DNA from: Mycolicibacterium litorale
Lineage (GTDB): Bacteria > Actinomycetota > Actinomycetes > Mycobacteriales > Mycobacteriaceae
NCBI GenBank assembly: GCA_002007745.1
Contig: CP019882.1
Coordinates: forward strand, 6,014,001-6,078,000
Direction of reading: 5' to 3'
Length of the DNA stretch: 64,000 nt
This document shows, piece by piece, positions 45,147 to 54,785 of this stretch. The number at the start of each line of letters is the position of its first letter. Position 1 is the stretch's first letter. Under the pieces are notes generated by a model, which was not told the DNA's origin, ran no database searches, and saw only the letters and a list, made by a program, of their open reading frames with translations. The translations under genes and the position numbers were made by a program.

Positions 45147-47619
45147 GGCGGTGGCGGCGGGACGGCTGCGTTGGGGTCACCGCCCGGCGGCGGGGCATCG
45201 GGGGCGCCCGGCGGGGGTGCACCCGGCGGCACGGTGATGGTCGTCGGCGGCCCCAGCGGGATCGTGATGCCCGGTGCCACCTCGATACTGGGCTGAATCA
45301 CCGTCTCGCTTGGCGGGGGTGGCGGAGGCGGCGGCGGGGTGCCGGCACGCCGGCGTAGCCACCGATCTCGGTCGGCTTGGGGAACGACTCGTTGTCGGTG
45401 CCCTTCAGCGCACCGTCCATGGTCGCCTTCCAGATGTCGGACGGAATCCCCGAGCCGTACACCGGGCCGCCCCACTGGTTGACCAGCGGTTGGGTGCCGT
45501 CGGTGGTGCCCACCCAGACCGCCGTCGCCAGCGACGGGGTGTACCCCACCATCCAGGCGTCCCGGTTGGCTCCGGAGTCACCGAGCTGCACGGTGCCGGT
45601 CTTGGCGGCCGAGGCCCGCCCACCGGCCAGGTTGTGCCCGTTGGACCAGCCCGCGATCGGCTGCATCGCGGCCGTCACGTTGTCGGCGACGGCCTTGGGG
45701 ATTCGTTGCTCGCCGCTGTTGTCGGAGGTGCTGGCATCGAAGAGCACCTCACCGCGGGAGTTGACGACCTTCTGCACGAAATGCGGCTTGTGATAGACGC
45801 CGGAATCGGCCAGCGTCGCGTAGGCCGACGCCATGTCGATCACCCGGGTCTGATACTGGCCCAGCACCACGCCGTTGTTCGGCGGGCCGCCCTTGCCGTC
45901 TTCGGACAACGTGTGGTCCACCCCGGGGAAGCTCTCGGCGACACCGGCGCGATGCGCGGCATCGGCCACATCGGCCGGGCCGTTCTTCAGCTTCAGCATC
46001 AGCCGGTAATAGGAGGTGTTCAGCGAGCGCTTGAGCGCCTCGGCGATGTTGCAGACCCCGCAACCCTCACCCTCGACGTTGGTGATGGTGATCCCGTTGA
46101 GGTTCACCGGCGAGCTGTCCACCTGATAGCCCAGACCCATGCCCTGTTCGAGGGCGGCCACCAACGCGAACACCTTGAACGACGATCCGGTGGGCAACCC
46201 AGCCTGGGCGAAGTCGAAGCCCTGGGCGTCGGAGCCGCCGTAGTACGCCTTCACCCCGCCGGTCTTCGGGTCGATCGACACCACCGCCGAGCGCATGTCC
46301 GGCATCTGGCCGTCGAGATATTTCGACACCGCATCCTCGGCGGCTTTCTGCGCCTGCGGGTCGATTGTGGTGGTGATCTGCAGGCCCTGGGTGTTCAGGC
46401 TCTGCTCGTCGATGTTGAACAGGTCGAGCAGTTCCTTGGTGACCTGGCGCTGAATCAAACCGTTGGGACCGGTGGTGACGTTCTGCGAACTCGCCAGATC
46501 CGGCGGCACCGTGGGCGGGAAGACCTGTTGAGACCGTTCGTCTTTGGACAGCGCGCCCATCGACACCATGCCGTCGAGCACCCAGTTCCAGCGCTTGGCG
46601 GCCCCGTCGGGGTCGACGGCCGGATCCAGCGTGGACGGCCGTTGGATCAGCGCCGCCAGCAGCGCGCCTTCGGCGACGTTGAGCTGCTCGACCGGCTTGT
46701 TGAAGTAGGCCTTGGACGCGGCCGAGATTCCGTAGGCACCGCGGCCGAAATAGATGATGTTCAGGTAGGCCTGCAGCACTTGGTCTTTGGACCATTCGCG
46801 CGACATCTTGGTGGAGATGACGAGTTCCTTGGCCTTGCGGACCAGACCGCCGACTCCGGAGCGGGCATCACCGACCAGCGCGTTCTTGACGTACTGCTGG
46901 GTGATCGTCGACCCGCCCTGCAGGTCGCCACCGAAGATGTTGTTCTTGATCGCGCGCGCGAAGCCGGACAGCGAAAAGCCGGGATTGGTGTAGAAATCCC
47001 GGTCCTCGGCCGCCATCACGGCATTGCGCACGTGCACCGGCACCTGGTCGATGTTGACGTCGACCCGGTTGCCTTCGGGAGGAACGATTTTGGCCAGCTC
47101 CGAACCGTCGCTGGCCAGGATGGTCGACACCTGGTTGGTCCGCAGGTCGCCCGGCTGCGGCACCTGGACGATCAGATAAGCCATGCCGAAAGTCAGCATC
47201 GGCAGCAGGATCAACACCACCGCGGCCAGATACGCCGACCGGCGCACCCATTTCCAGTTGATCTGCTGGGAGAAGGTCGGCGGTGGGGGCGGCGGGCCAC
47301 CGCCCGGTCCACCACCCATCGGCGGGGGCGGCGGCGGCAGTTTCGGCGGCGGTGTGCCGTCCAAGGCCCGCTTGACGACGTCGATCGGGTCACGCAACAG
47401 CGGCACCGTGTCGTCGCGGACCGGCTCGATGATCGCGGTCAGCCGGTCATCGGGCGGAACCTGGCGACGCGGCGCACTGCGGGTCGGGCCCGGGGGCTGG
47501 TTGCTGTCGGCGACAGGGATCTTCGCCGTCGCCGACTCGGAAGTGTGGGACGCATCGTCGGCCCCTGATCCCGTGTGGACGTCAGTGGCAGGCCGGTCGG
47601 GACGCCCTTCGCTATTCAC
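45143..47619 (-). pseudogene. ponA1: bifunctional penicillin-binding protein PonA1, frameshift near the C-terminus (probable homopolymer error)
   Basis: Class A PBP: cytoplasmic Pro-rich N-terminus, one membrane helix (AYLAAVVLILLPMLTFGMAY), GT51 transglycosylase (AAEDRDFYTNPGF, GGSTITQQYVKN) and transpeptidase with SxxK as TGSSFK, SxN as SLNTS and KTG as AAKTGTVQ. After GYAGVPAP the frame is wrong; adding one base to the G run at 45336-45339 gives the expected proline-rich extracellular tail ending at 45143. GTG 47619 is preferred as start because it overlaps the DUF5318 stop. Catalytic domains are unaffected. Confidence 0.93.
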
Positions 47620-48046
47620 TGGCCGTACGCGCGCCGGAACGCGCCGTCTGGGTGCCCCGGCGTCCCCGCGTCCCGTTGGTGGGACGTGGCGCTCCGAGCA
47701 CATAGGACTTGACCAAGTGATTCCATTCGCAGGTCCGGCATACCTCCACCACATGTACCGAGAATTCGTCGAACTTGGTCGCCAGCAGCACCAGCTCCTC
47801 GGCGGTGCGCGCCGAGCCCGACACCGCACCCAGGTGATCGCCGAACACCCAGGACACCAAGGTCAGCGGCTCTTTGCGGCAGATCGGGCACATCACCGAA
47901 CTGGGTTTGCCGTGAAACTTGGCTGCCCGCAGCAGATAGGGGTTGGCGTCGCACACCTCGGAGACACCCGTGCGGCCGGAATACACCTCGGCCAGCAGGG
48001 AGCGTCGCCGGAGGGCGTAGTCCACCACCTGTCGCTGCAGTCGCAC
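47612..48046 (-). CDS. DUF5318 family protein
   Basis: 144 aa from GTG 48046. The N-terminal helix VVDYALRRRSLLAEVYSGR and two Cys pairs, CPICRKEP (about 51) and CRTCEWNH (about 100), suggest a small zinc-ribbon-like fold. The tail is basic. It is the equivalent of Rv0049, next to ponA1 and overlapping its start by eight bases, so a cell-envelope or division role is often suggested; no activity is known. Confidence 0.85.
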   Translation of the reverse strand: MRLQRQVVDYALRRRSLLAEVYSGRTGVSEVCDANPYLLRAAKFHGKPSSVMCPICRKEPLTLVSWVFGDHLGAVSGSARTAEELVLLATKFDEFSVHVVEVCRTCEWNHLVKSYVLGAPRPTNGTRGRRGTQTARSGARTASE

Positions 48047-48157
48047 GATGACCAGAGTACGTCGGTGATCTGAGCACCGACGCGCAACCGACTCGCGGTG
48101 GGCCGGATAGTGCATCTGGTCTGCGATCTTGTTGTGCGAACTCTTACGATCATCGCC

Positions 48158-49012
48158 GTGGCGACTTCGCAGACGGCCAGCACGCGCGCCAAGGACACCG
48201 ACCGCAACGACACCTGCCAGATCCTGGACACCGCGTTGTCCGAGGGACAGCTGTCGATGGCCGAACACCAGCAGCGAGTGAAGGCCGCCACCAACGCCAC
48301 CACCCTGGGCGACCTGCGCGCCCTGGTGTCGGATCTGCAGACCGCCAACGCACCGGTTCAGTTGCCGACGCTGAGAAAGCCGCGGCTGCCGGTTTCGGGG
48401 GCCCGCGCCGGCTGGGGCATCCGTGCCGCGATCTCCGCGGTACTGGTACTGCTCGGCGTCGGCATCGGCTGGGGTCTCTACGGCAACACCGCGTCCCCGT
48501 TGAACTTCACCTCCGACCCCGGAGCGAAGTCCGACGGGTTGTCGCCGGTCGTGCTGACCCCGCCGCGACAACTGCACTCCCTGGGCGGGCTCACCGGCTT
48601 GCTCGAGCAGATGAAACAGAAGTTCGGGGACACCAACGGCTACCGGCTGGTGATCTACCCGGACTACGCCTCCCTGGACCGACCCGACCCCGGCGATGAG
48701 CGCCGCGAGCTCAGCTACACCTACCGCGGCGGCTGGGGCGACCCCAGCACCTCGCCGGCCAGCGCCGACGCCCGCGTGGTCGACCTGAGCAAGTTCGACA
48801 CCAAAGCCATCGTCAAGATCCTCTACGGGGCGCCCGAGACGTTGAACATCAAATCCGCCGACGTCAAAAGCACCTACCTGATCATCGAGCCGAGCCGGGA
48901 CCCGACGACACCGGAAGCGGTGTCGATCTCGGTATACGTCTCCAGCGATTTCGGCAGCGGTTACATCCAGCTCGGCCCGGACGGCTCGGTCAAGCAGATC
49001 AACTACCCGTAG
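48158..49012 (+). CDS. DUF1707 domain membrane-anchored protein
   Basis: 284 aa from GTG 48158. An N-terminal DUF1707 domain (KDTDRNDTCQILDTALSEGQ, then LGDLRALVSDL, about residues 10-60), one membrane helix (AAISAVLVLLGVGIGWGLY, about 95) and an extracytoplasmic domain rich in beta strands. Equivalent to Rv0048c and divergent from the DUF5318/ponA1 operon. Role unknown. The upstream in-frame codons to 48098 are not needed. Confidence 0.82.
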   Translation: MATSQTASTRAKDTDRNDTCQILDTALSEGQLSMAEHQQRVKAATNATTLGDLRALVSDLQTANAPVQLPTLRKPRLPVSGARAGWGIRAAISAVLVLLGVGIGWGLYGNTASPLNFTSDPGAKSDGLSPVVLTPPRQLHSLGGLTGLLEQMKQKFGDTNGYRLVIYPDYASLDRPDPGDERRELSYTYRGGWGDPSTSPASADARVVDLSKFDTKAIVKILYGAPETLNIKSADVKSTYLIIEPSRDPTTPEAVSISVYVSSDFGSGYIQLGPDGSVKQINYP

Positions 49013-49067
49013 CCGCCAAGCCCCTGAGCTGCGGCCACGGCGCTCGACTAGCGCCGAATATATCGCT

Positions 49068-49080
49068 CCGATACTATCGG
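49068..49080. promoter_or_regulatory. candidate PadR auto-operator
   Basis: CCGATACTATCGG is a perfect 6-bp-arm palindrome, 46 bases upstream of the padR ATG, next to an AT-rich GAATATAT stretch that could be the -10 region. Confidence 0.45.
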
Positions 49081-49126
49081 CCGAGGTGTCGAAGCGCCGT
49101 AACGGTCGAGCAAAGGAGGTGACCCG

Positions 49127-49672
49127 ATGCTGGAGCTTGCCATCCTGGGTCTTCTCCTGGAGTCCCCGATGCACGGCTACGAACTGCGCAAGCGACTGAC
49201 GGGCTTGTTGGGAGCGTTTCGGGCGTTCTCGTATGGCTCGCTGTATCCGGCCCTGCGCCGGATGCAGGCCGACGGGTTGATCGTCGAGGACACCGCGCCC
49301 ACGGGAACCACGGTCTTGCGTCGTGCCCGCCGGGTGTACCAGTTGACCGATGCCGGTCGCCAGCGCTTCGCCGAGCTGGTGGCCGATACCGGTCCGCAGA
49401 ACTACACCGACGACGGCTTCGGTGTGCACCTCGCGTTTTTCAACCGCACACCGGCCGAAGCCCGGATGCGGATCCTGGAAGGCCGGCGCCGCCAGGTCGA
49501 GGAACGCCGCGAAGGTCTTCGGGAGGCCGTCGCGCGGGCGAGCAGTTCGTTCGACCGCTACACGAAACAACTGCACCAGCTGGGCCTGGAGTCCAGCGAG
49601 CGGGAAGTCAAGTGGCTCAACGAGCTGATCGCCGCTGAGCGAGTGGCACAGAGCCATCCAGACCAGGCCTGA
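49127..49672 (+). CDS. PadR-family transcriptional regulator
   Basis: 181 aa. PadR winged helix at the N-terminus (LAILGLLLESPMHGYELRKRL, then YGSLYPALRRMQADGLI) and a C-terminal helical dimer domain (about 85-175, Vir-type). Strong ribosome site AAGGAGGTGA. Located 57 bases upstream of ino1 on the same strand, as in M. tuberculosis (Rv0047c next to ino1), suggesting control of inositol synthesis or of itself. Confidence 0.93.
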   Translation: MLELAILGLLLESPMHGYELRKRLTGLLGAFRAFSYGSLYPALRRMQADGLIVEDTAPTGTTVLRRARRVYQLTDAGRQRFAELVADTGPQNYTDDGFGVHLAFFNRTPAEARMRILEGRRRQVEERREGLREAVARASSSFDRYTKQLHQLGLESSEREVKWLNELIAAERVAQSHPDQA

Positions 49673-49729
49673 CGCGGCCACCGAATATCCGAACAGCAGC
49701 CAGCAGAAGTACGAGTTAGGAGAACGTCC

Positions 49730-50833
49730 ATGACGGAGCACAACGGAGCGTCGACAGATGTGCGTGTCGCCATTGTCGGCGTCGGCAACTGCGCGTCCTC
49801 ACTGGTCCAGGGCGTGCAGTACTACCAGGACGCCGACCCCAACGCCACTGTCCCGGGCCTGATGCACGTCAAGCTCGGCCCCTACCACGTGCGCGACGTG
49901 AAGTTCGTCGCTGCCTTTGACGTGGACGCCAAGAAGGTCGGCTTCGACCTCTCCGAGGCGATCTTCGCCTCCGAGAACAACACCATCAAGATCGCTGACG
50001 TGCCGCCGACCGACGTCGTCGTGCAGCGCGGCCCCACCCTCGACGGCATCGGCAAGTACTACGCCGACACCATCGAGCTCTCCGACGAGCAGCCCGTCGA
50101 CGTGGTCAAGATCCTCAAGGACAACAAGGTCGACGTGTTGGTGTCCTACCTGCCCGTGGGTTCGGAGGAGGCCGACAAGTTCTACGCCCAGTGCGCCATC
50201 GACGCCAAGGTGGCGTTCGTCAACGCGCTGCCGGTGTTCATCGCCTCCGACCCGGTGTGGGCCAAGAAGTTCGAGGACGCCGGCGTACCGATCGTCGGTG
50301 ACGACATCAAGAGCCAGGTCGGTGCCACCATCACCCACCGCGTGATGGCCAAGCTGTTCGAGGACCGCGGGGTCACCCTGGACCGGACCTACCAGCTCAA
50401 CGTCGGCGGCAACATGGACTTCAAGAACATGCTGGAACGTTCGCGACTCGAGTCGAAGAAGGTCTCCAAGACCCAGGCCGTGACCTCGAATCTGTCCGGT
50501 TCGCTGGCCGGCAAGGTGGAGGACAAGAACGTCCACATCGGCCCGTCCGACCACGTCGCGTGGCTCGACGACCGCAAGTGGGCCTACGTGCGCCTGGAAG
50601 GCCGCGCCTTCGGTGATGTGCCGCTGAACCTGGAATACAAGCTCGAGGTGTGGGACTCGCCGAACTCGGCGGGCGTCATCATCGACGCGGTGCGCGCGGC
50701 CAAGATCGCCAAGGACCGCGGTATCGGCGGCCCGATCATCCCGGCCTCGGCCTACCTCATGAAGAGCCCGCCCGAGCAGCTCGCAGACGACGTGGCGCGC
50801 GCCGAGCTCGAGAAGTTCATCACCGGCGAGTAG
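49730..50833 (+). CDS. ino1: inositol-3-phosphate synthase
   Basis: 367 aa. NAD-dependent isomerase converting glucose 6-phosphate to inositol 3-phosphate, the first step toward phosphatidylinositol, LAM and mycothiol. Rossmann motif VAIVGVGNCASSLVQG (about residue 10), VSYLPVGSEEADKFYAQC (about 135), GDDIKSQVGATITHRV (about 187) and the lysine-rich LNVGGNMDFKNM are the synthase signatures. Ribosome site AGGAG. Followed by a strong hairpin terminator. Confidence 0.97.
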   Translation: MTEHNGASTDVRVAIVGVGNCASSLVQGVQYYQDADPNATVPGLMHVKLGPYHVRDVKFVAAFDVDAKKVGFDLSEAIFASENNTIKIADVPPTDVVVQRGPTLDGIGKYYADTIELSDEQPVDVVKILKDNKVDVLVSYLPVGSEEADKFYAQCAIDAKVAFVNALPVFIASDPVWAKKFEDAGVPIVGDDIKSQVGATITHRVMAKLFEDRGVTLDRTYQLNVGGNMDFKNMLERSRLESKKVSKTQAVTSNLSGSLAGKVEDKNVHIGPSDHVAWLDDRKWAYVRLEGRAFGDVPLNLEYKLEVWDSPNSAGVIIDAVRAAKIAKDRGIGGPIIPASAYLMKSPPEQLADDVARAELEKFITGE

Positions 50834-50840
50834 TTCTTGC

Positions 50841-50896
50841 CGACACTGCGGCCAGAACGCGAACGGGACTCCCATCGCGATCTGGCCGCAGTGTCG
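50841..50896 (+). terminator. intrinsic terminator after ino1
   Basis: CGACACTGCGGCCAGA and TCTGGCCGCAGTGTCG are perfect 16-bp arms, extended by a CGCGA/TCGCG pair after one mismatch, seven bases after the ino1 stop. No U-tract, as common in mycobacteria. Confidence 0.75.
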
Positions 50897-50902
50897 CGTT
50901 AG

Positions 50903-51808
50903 ATGGGCCGGGTGATCTCCGATGACGAACTGATCGGACTCGACGAGTTCGCACTGCTGTCCGAGAATGCCGCGCAGGCCGGCGCCGAAGGTCCCCTGCC
51001 CGATGTCGAGCGCATCGATCGCGGGCCTGTCAGCGCCGTGCGCTGGGGATTCGCCCAGCCGCCTCGGGTGGTGTTCCTGCACGGTGGCGGCCAGAACGCG
51101 CACACCTGGGACACCGTCATCCTCGGACTCGGGGTCCCCGCCCTGGCCATCGACCTACCCGGACACGGCCGCTCCGCGTGGCGCGAGGACGGCGACTACG
51201 GACCCAAACTCAACGCGCAGACCATCGAGCCGGTGGTCCGTGAGTTGGCAGCCGACGCCGATCTCGTGGTCGGCATGTCGCTCGGCGGGCTGACCGCACT
51301 GCGGTTGGCGGCGATCGCCCCCGACCTCGTCCGCAAGCTGGTCCTGGTCGACGTCACTCCGTCGGCCCCGGAACGGCACGAGCAGATGACCCAGGCCCAG
51401 ATGGGCACCGTCGCCCTGGTTCAGGGTGACCGCACCTTCCCCAGCTTCGCGGCGATGCTCGATGTGACCGTCGCCGCCGCACCGCACCGCGACCGAGAAT
51501 CGTTGCGCCGCGGGGTGTTCCACAATTCGAAACAGCTGGACGACGGCAACTGGACCTGGCGGTACGACATTTTCCGCAAAGGTGACGGCTTTGAGGGACT
51601 GTGGGACGACGTCCCCACACTGCAGCAGCCCACCACCCTGGTGCGCGGTGCCAACTCGTTCTTCGTCAACGACGACGACGCCGAGGAATTCGCCCGGACC
51701 GCACCAGGATTCCAGCAAGTGATCGTGGTGCCCGATTCCGGGCACTCGGTGCAGGGCGACCAGCCGCGCGCCCTGATCGAGATCCTGCGCGACGTCCTGG
51801 CCGACTGA
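50903..51808 (+). CDS. alpha/beta-hydrolase fold protein
   Basis: 301 aa. Oxyanion HGGGQNAHTWD (about residue 55), nucleophile elbow VGMSLGGLTAL (Ser about 117), acid in the last third, and catalytic His in PDSGHSVQGDQP (about 280). Equivalent to the esterase Rv0045c beside ino1. Small ester substrates are likely; natural substrate unknown. Confidence 0.9.
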   Translation: MGRVISDDELIGLDEFALLSENAAQAGAEGPLPDVERIDRGPVSAVRWGFAQPPRVVFLHGGGQNAHTWDTVILGLGVPALAIDLPGHGRSAWREDGDYGPKLNAQTIEPVVRELAADADLVVGMSLGGLTALRLAAIAPDLVRKLVLVDVTPSAPERHEQMTQAQMGTVALVQGDRTFPSFAAMLDVTVAAAPHRDRESLRRGVFHNSKQLDDGNWTWRYDIFRKGDGFEGLWDDVPTLQQPTTLVRGANSFFVNDDDAEEFARTAPGFQQVIVVPDSGHSVQGDQPRALIEILRDVLAD

Positions 51809-51883
51809 GCAGTTTCCCTGCTGTTCACCGGCAGATTCCCAGCAGATCGCCAGGTGATTCCCAGCCTGCCATAGCTTTTCGGG

Positions 51884-53953
51884 ATGCCCCTCGTTCCGCT
51901 GAATCTGCTCATCAGTCACGACGGACGTTCCGCACGGCAGCGCGTGACCTGCCGCTACCGCTGTGGCGACGCCTGCGCCCACCCCGCACCCAACACCAGC
52001 GACAACGCCTACTTCGGTGATCTGGTCCGCGACGCGGTGTCGCGCCGATCGGCCCTCAAGGCCGCCGGTGTGGCAGTGCTGGCAGTCGGTGCGGGCTCGA
52101 GCCTGGCGGCGTGTGCCAAAGACACCACGCCGGTCGCGCAGAGCACATCGACTTCCGCGGCACCGACCCCGCCGGCCGGCATGAACTTCAGCGCGGTGGC
52201 ACCCAACTCCGAAGACGCCGTCGTGATCCCCGCGGGCTACCAACAGTCGGTGGTCATCAGCTGGGGCGACCCGGTACTGCCCGGCGCGCCCGCCTTCGAT
52301 GTCGCCAACCAGAGCGCGGACGCGCAGCGTCAGCAGTTCGGTTTCAACAACGACTTCGCCGGACTTCTCCCGATCGACGGCTCCCCGAATCATTACCTAC
52401 TGGTGGTGAACCACGAGTACACCACCGAACGGTTCATGTTCCCCGGCTATGACGAAAAGCGCCCCACCCGAGCACAGTTCGAAACTGCCGTCGCCGCACA
52501 CGGGTTGACCGTGGTGGAGGTCGAGCGCACCAGCGCCGGACTCAAACCGGTGATGGGCCGCTACAACCGCCGCATCACCGCCGACTCCGTGTTCACCCTG
52601 GTCGGCCCGGCGGCCGGCACCGCGTTCGTCAAAACCGCCGCTGACCCAAGCGGGCGCACCGTCACCGGCACCGTCAACAACTGTTCGGGCGGCATCACCC
52701 CCTGGGGAACCGTGCTGTCCGGCGAGGAGAACTTCAACTCCTACTTCGGCGCCGCCGAGGGCGCCCAGGCCCCGACGCCGGTCGATGCCGACCGCTGGAA
52801 GCGCTACGGCGTCAAACTCAAGCCCAGCGAACGACTCTGGGAAACCTTCGATCCGCGGTTCGACCTCACCAAGTCCCCCAACGAGGTCAACCGCTTCGGC
52901 TATGTCCTCGAAGTCAATCCCTGGGATCCGACCTCGACCCCGGTGAAGCACACCGCGATGGGTCGCTTCAAACACGAAGCCGCCACCATTCACGTCACCC
53001 CGGGCGGTACCGTCGTCGCCTACAGCGGTGACGACGAGCGCTTCGACTACCTCTACAAGTTCGTCTCCGACAAGAAGATTGCACCCGGGCGCGACGCGGC
53101 GGCGATGGCGCAGAATATGACGATCCTCGACGAGGGCACGCTCTACGTCGCCAAGCTGTCCAGCGATATCCCAGCGGGCCAGATCGACGGGTCCGGCACC
53201 GTGCCGGACGGCGGCTTCCGCGGATCGGGGACGTGGATCGCGCTGCTTCGCTCCGGTCCCGGGGGCGCTGCGGAGTCTTTGGTACCCGGCATGACGCCGC
53301 AGGAGGTCGCGGTGTTCACCCGGTTCGCCGCCGACAAGGCCGGCGCCACCAAGATGGACCGCCCGGAAGACTTCGAAGCCAACCCGCGCACCGGGAAGCT
53401 CTATGTGGCGCTGACCAACAACGACGACCGCGGCGCGCCCGGCAAGGCGGGCCCCGACGCGGCGAATCCTCGCAACGACAACAAGAACGGCCAAGTCCTG
53501 GAGATCACCGACGACCACGCCGGCACGGCCTTCACCTGGGATCTGCTGCTGGTCTGCGGCGACCCGGCCGCCGCCGACACCTACTACGGCGGTTTCGACA
53601 AGGCGAAGGTCAGCCCGATCTCATGCCCGGACAACCTGGCCTTCGACAAGCACGGCAACCTGTGGATCTCCACCGACGGCAACGCGCTGGACTCCAACGA
53701 CGGCCTGTTCGCGGTCGCGCTCGACGGCCCCAACCGCGGCGAGACCCGCCAGTTCCTTACCGTGCCGATCGGTGCCGAGACCTGCGGGCCGATCGTGCTC
53801 GACGACCTCGTCACGGTATCGGTCCAGCATCCCGGCGAACATGACGACAACAGCATCGACGACCCGCTGTCGAACTGGCCTGAAGGGGGCAACGGCACCG
53901 CCCGGCCGTCGGTGGTCGCGGTGTGGAAACCCGGCGGGAACATCGGGGTCTAG
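51884..53953 (+). CDS. PhoX-like (DUF839) secreted phosphatase-family protein
   Basis: 689 aa. A 50-residue leader is followed by a twin-arginine-like signal (SRRSALKAAGVAVLAVGAG) with lipobox LAAC, so it is probably an exported lipoprotein. The rest is the DUF839/PhoX propeller with FNNDFAGLLPIDG, LVVNHEYTTERFMFPGYDE (about 190), TPWGTVLSGEENFNSYFG and LAFDKHGNLWISTDG. PhoX enzymes are Ca/Fe-dependent alkaline phosphatases. Phosphate regulation is not visible here. An internal start nearer the RR motif is possible. Confidence 0.88.
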   Translation: MPLVPLNLLISHDGRSARQRVTCRYRCGDACAHPAPNTSDNAYFGDLVRDAVSRRSALKAAGVAVLAVGAGSSLAACAKDTTPVAQSTSTSAAPTPPAGMNFSAVAPNSEDAVVIPAGYQQSVVISWGDPVLPGAPAFDVANQSADAQRQQFGFNNDFAGLLPIDGSPNHYLLVVNHEYTTERFMFPGYDEKRPTRAQFETAVAAHGLTVVEVERTSAGLKPVMGRYNRRITADSVFTLVGPAAGTAFVKTAADPSGRTVTGTVNNCSGGITPWGTVLSGEENFNSYFGAAEGAQAPTPVDADRWKRYGVKLKPSERLWETFDPRFDLTKSPNEVNRFGYVLEVNPWDPTSTPVKHTAMGRFKHEAATIHVTPGGTVVAYSGDDERFDYLYKFVSDKKIAPGRDAAAMAQNMTILDEGTLYVAKLSSDIPAGQIDGSGTVPDGGFRGSGTWIALLRSGPGGAAESLVPGMTPQEVAVFTRFAADKAGATKMDRPEDFEANPRTGKLYVALTNNDDRGAPGKAGPDAANPRNDNKNGQVLEITDDHAGTAFTWDLLLVCGDPAAADTYYGGFDKAKVSPISCPDNLAFDKHGNLWISTDGNALDSNDGLFAVALDGPNRGETRQFLTVPIGAETCGPIVLDDLVTVSVQHPGEHDDNSIDDPLSNWPEGGNGTARPSVVAVWKPGGNIGV

Positions 53954-53993
53954 CTAGGAGCGAAGTAATCGATCCCAGACGTACGGTTGAGTC

Positions 53994-54778
53994 GTGACCT
54001 TTCCAATCCGCATCGGCGTCCAACTGCAGCCGCAGCATTCCAACGACTACAACCAGATGCGCGACGCGGTGCGCCGGTGTGAAGACATCGGCGTCGACGT
54101 CGTCTTCAACTGGGACCATTTCTTCCCGCTCTACGGCGATCCCGACGGCGCCCACTTCGAATGCTGGACGATGCTGGGTGCCTGGGCCGAGCAGACCTCC
54201 CGAGTGGAGATCGGCGCCCTGGTCACCTGCAACTCCTACCGCAACCCCGAGCTGCTCGCCGACATGGCGCGTACCGTCGACCACATCTCCGGTGGCCGGC
54301 TGATCCTCGGCATCGGTTCGGGGTGGAAGCAGAAGGACTACGACGAATACGGCTACGAGTTCGGCACCGCCGGCAGCCGCCTCGACGACCTGGCTGCCGC
54401 GTTACCGCGGATCAAGTCACGGCTGGCGAAGCTCAACCCCGCGCCGACCCGGGACATCCCGATCCTCATCGGCGGTCAGGGCGAGCGCAAGACGCTGCGC
54501 CTGGTCGCCGAGTTCGCCGACCAGTGGCACGGCTTCACCAACGCCGACACCTATCCCGGCAAGGCCGCGGTGCTCGACCGGCATTGCGCCGATGTGGGCC
54601 GCGACCCGTCCACCATCGAACGCTCCTCGGGGTGGAGGGCGACGGCCCCGACACCCTGGTGGCCAACGCCGAGGCGCTGGCCGGGCTGGGCGTGACGCTG
54701 ATGACCGTCGGCTGCGACGGGCCCGACTACGACCTGGCTCCGGCACAGGCGTTGATTCGGTGGCGGGACAACCGCTGA
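53994..54778 (+). pseudogene. LLM-class F420-dependent oxidoreductase, frameshifted (probable homopolymer error)
   Basis: GTG 53994 begins a luciferase-like monooxygenase-family protein: FPIRIGVQLQPQHSNDYNQM, FNWDHFFPLYGDPDGAHFE, GALVTCNSYRNPELLADMA and ILGIGSGWKQKDYDEYGYEF. After TIERSSG the frame ends wrongly; the true end VEGDGPDTLVANAEALAGLG continues in another frame to 54778. Adding one base to the G run at about 54628-54631 restores about 261 aa. Equivalent to Rv0044c. Cofactor assigned from family, not from sequence proof. Confidence 0.87.
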
Positions 54779-54785
54779 CGCCGCC

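Noticed and set aside
45274..47568. Plus-strand open frame of 764 codons opposite ponA1
   Set aside because: Composition is His/Arg/Gly-rich with no family motif; it is the shadow of the strongly biased ponA1 codons.
47612..49741. Long minus-strand open frame (709 codons) covering DUF5318, DUF1707 and PadR
   Set aside because: Only the last 144 residues are a real protein (DUF5318). The rest is antisense to clear plus-strand genes and reads as low-information Arg/Gly/Val-rich sequence.
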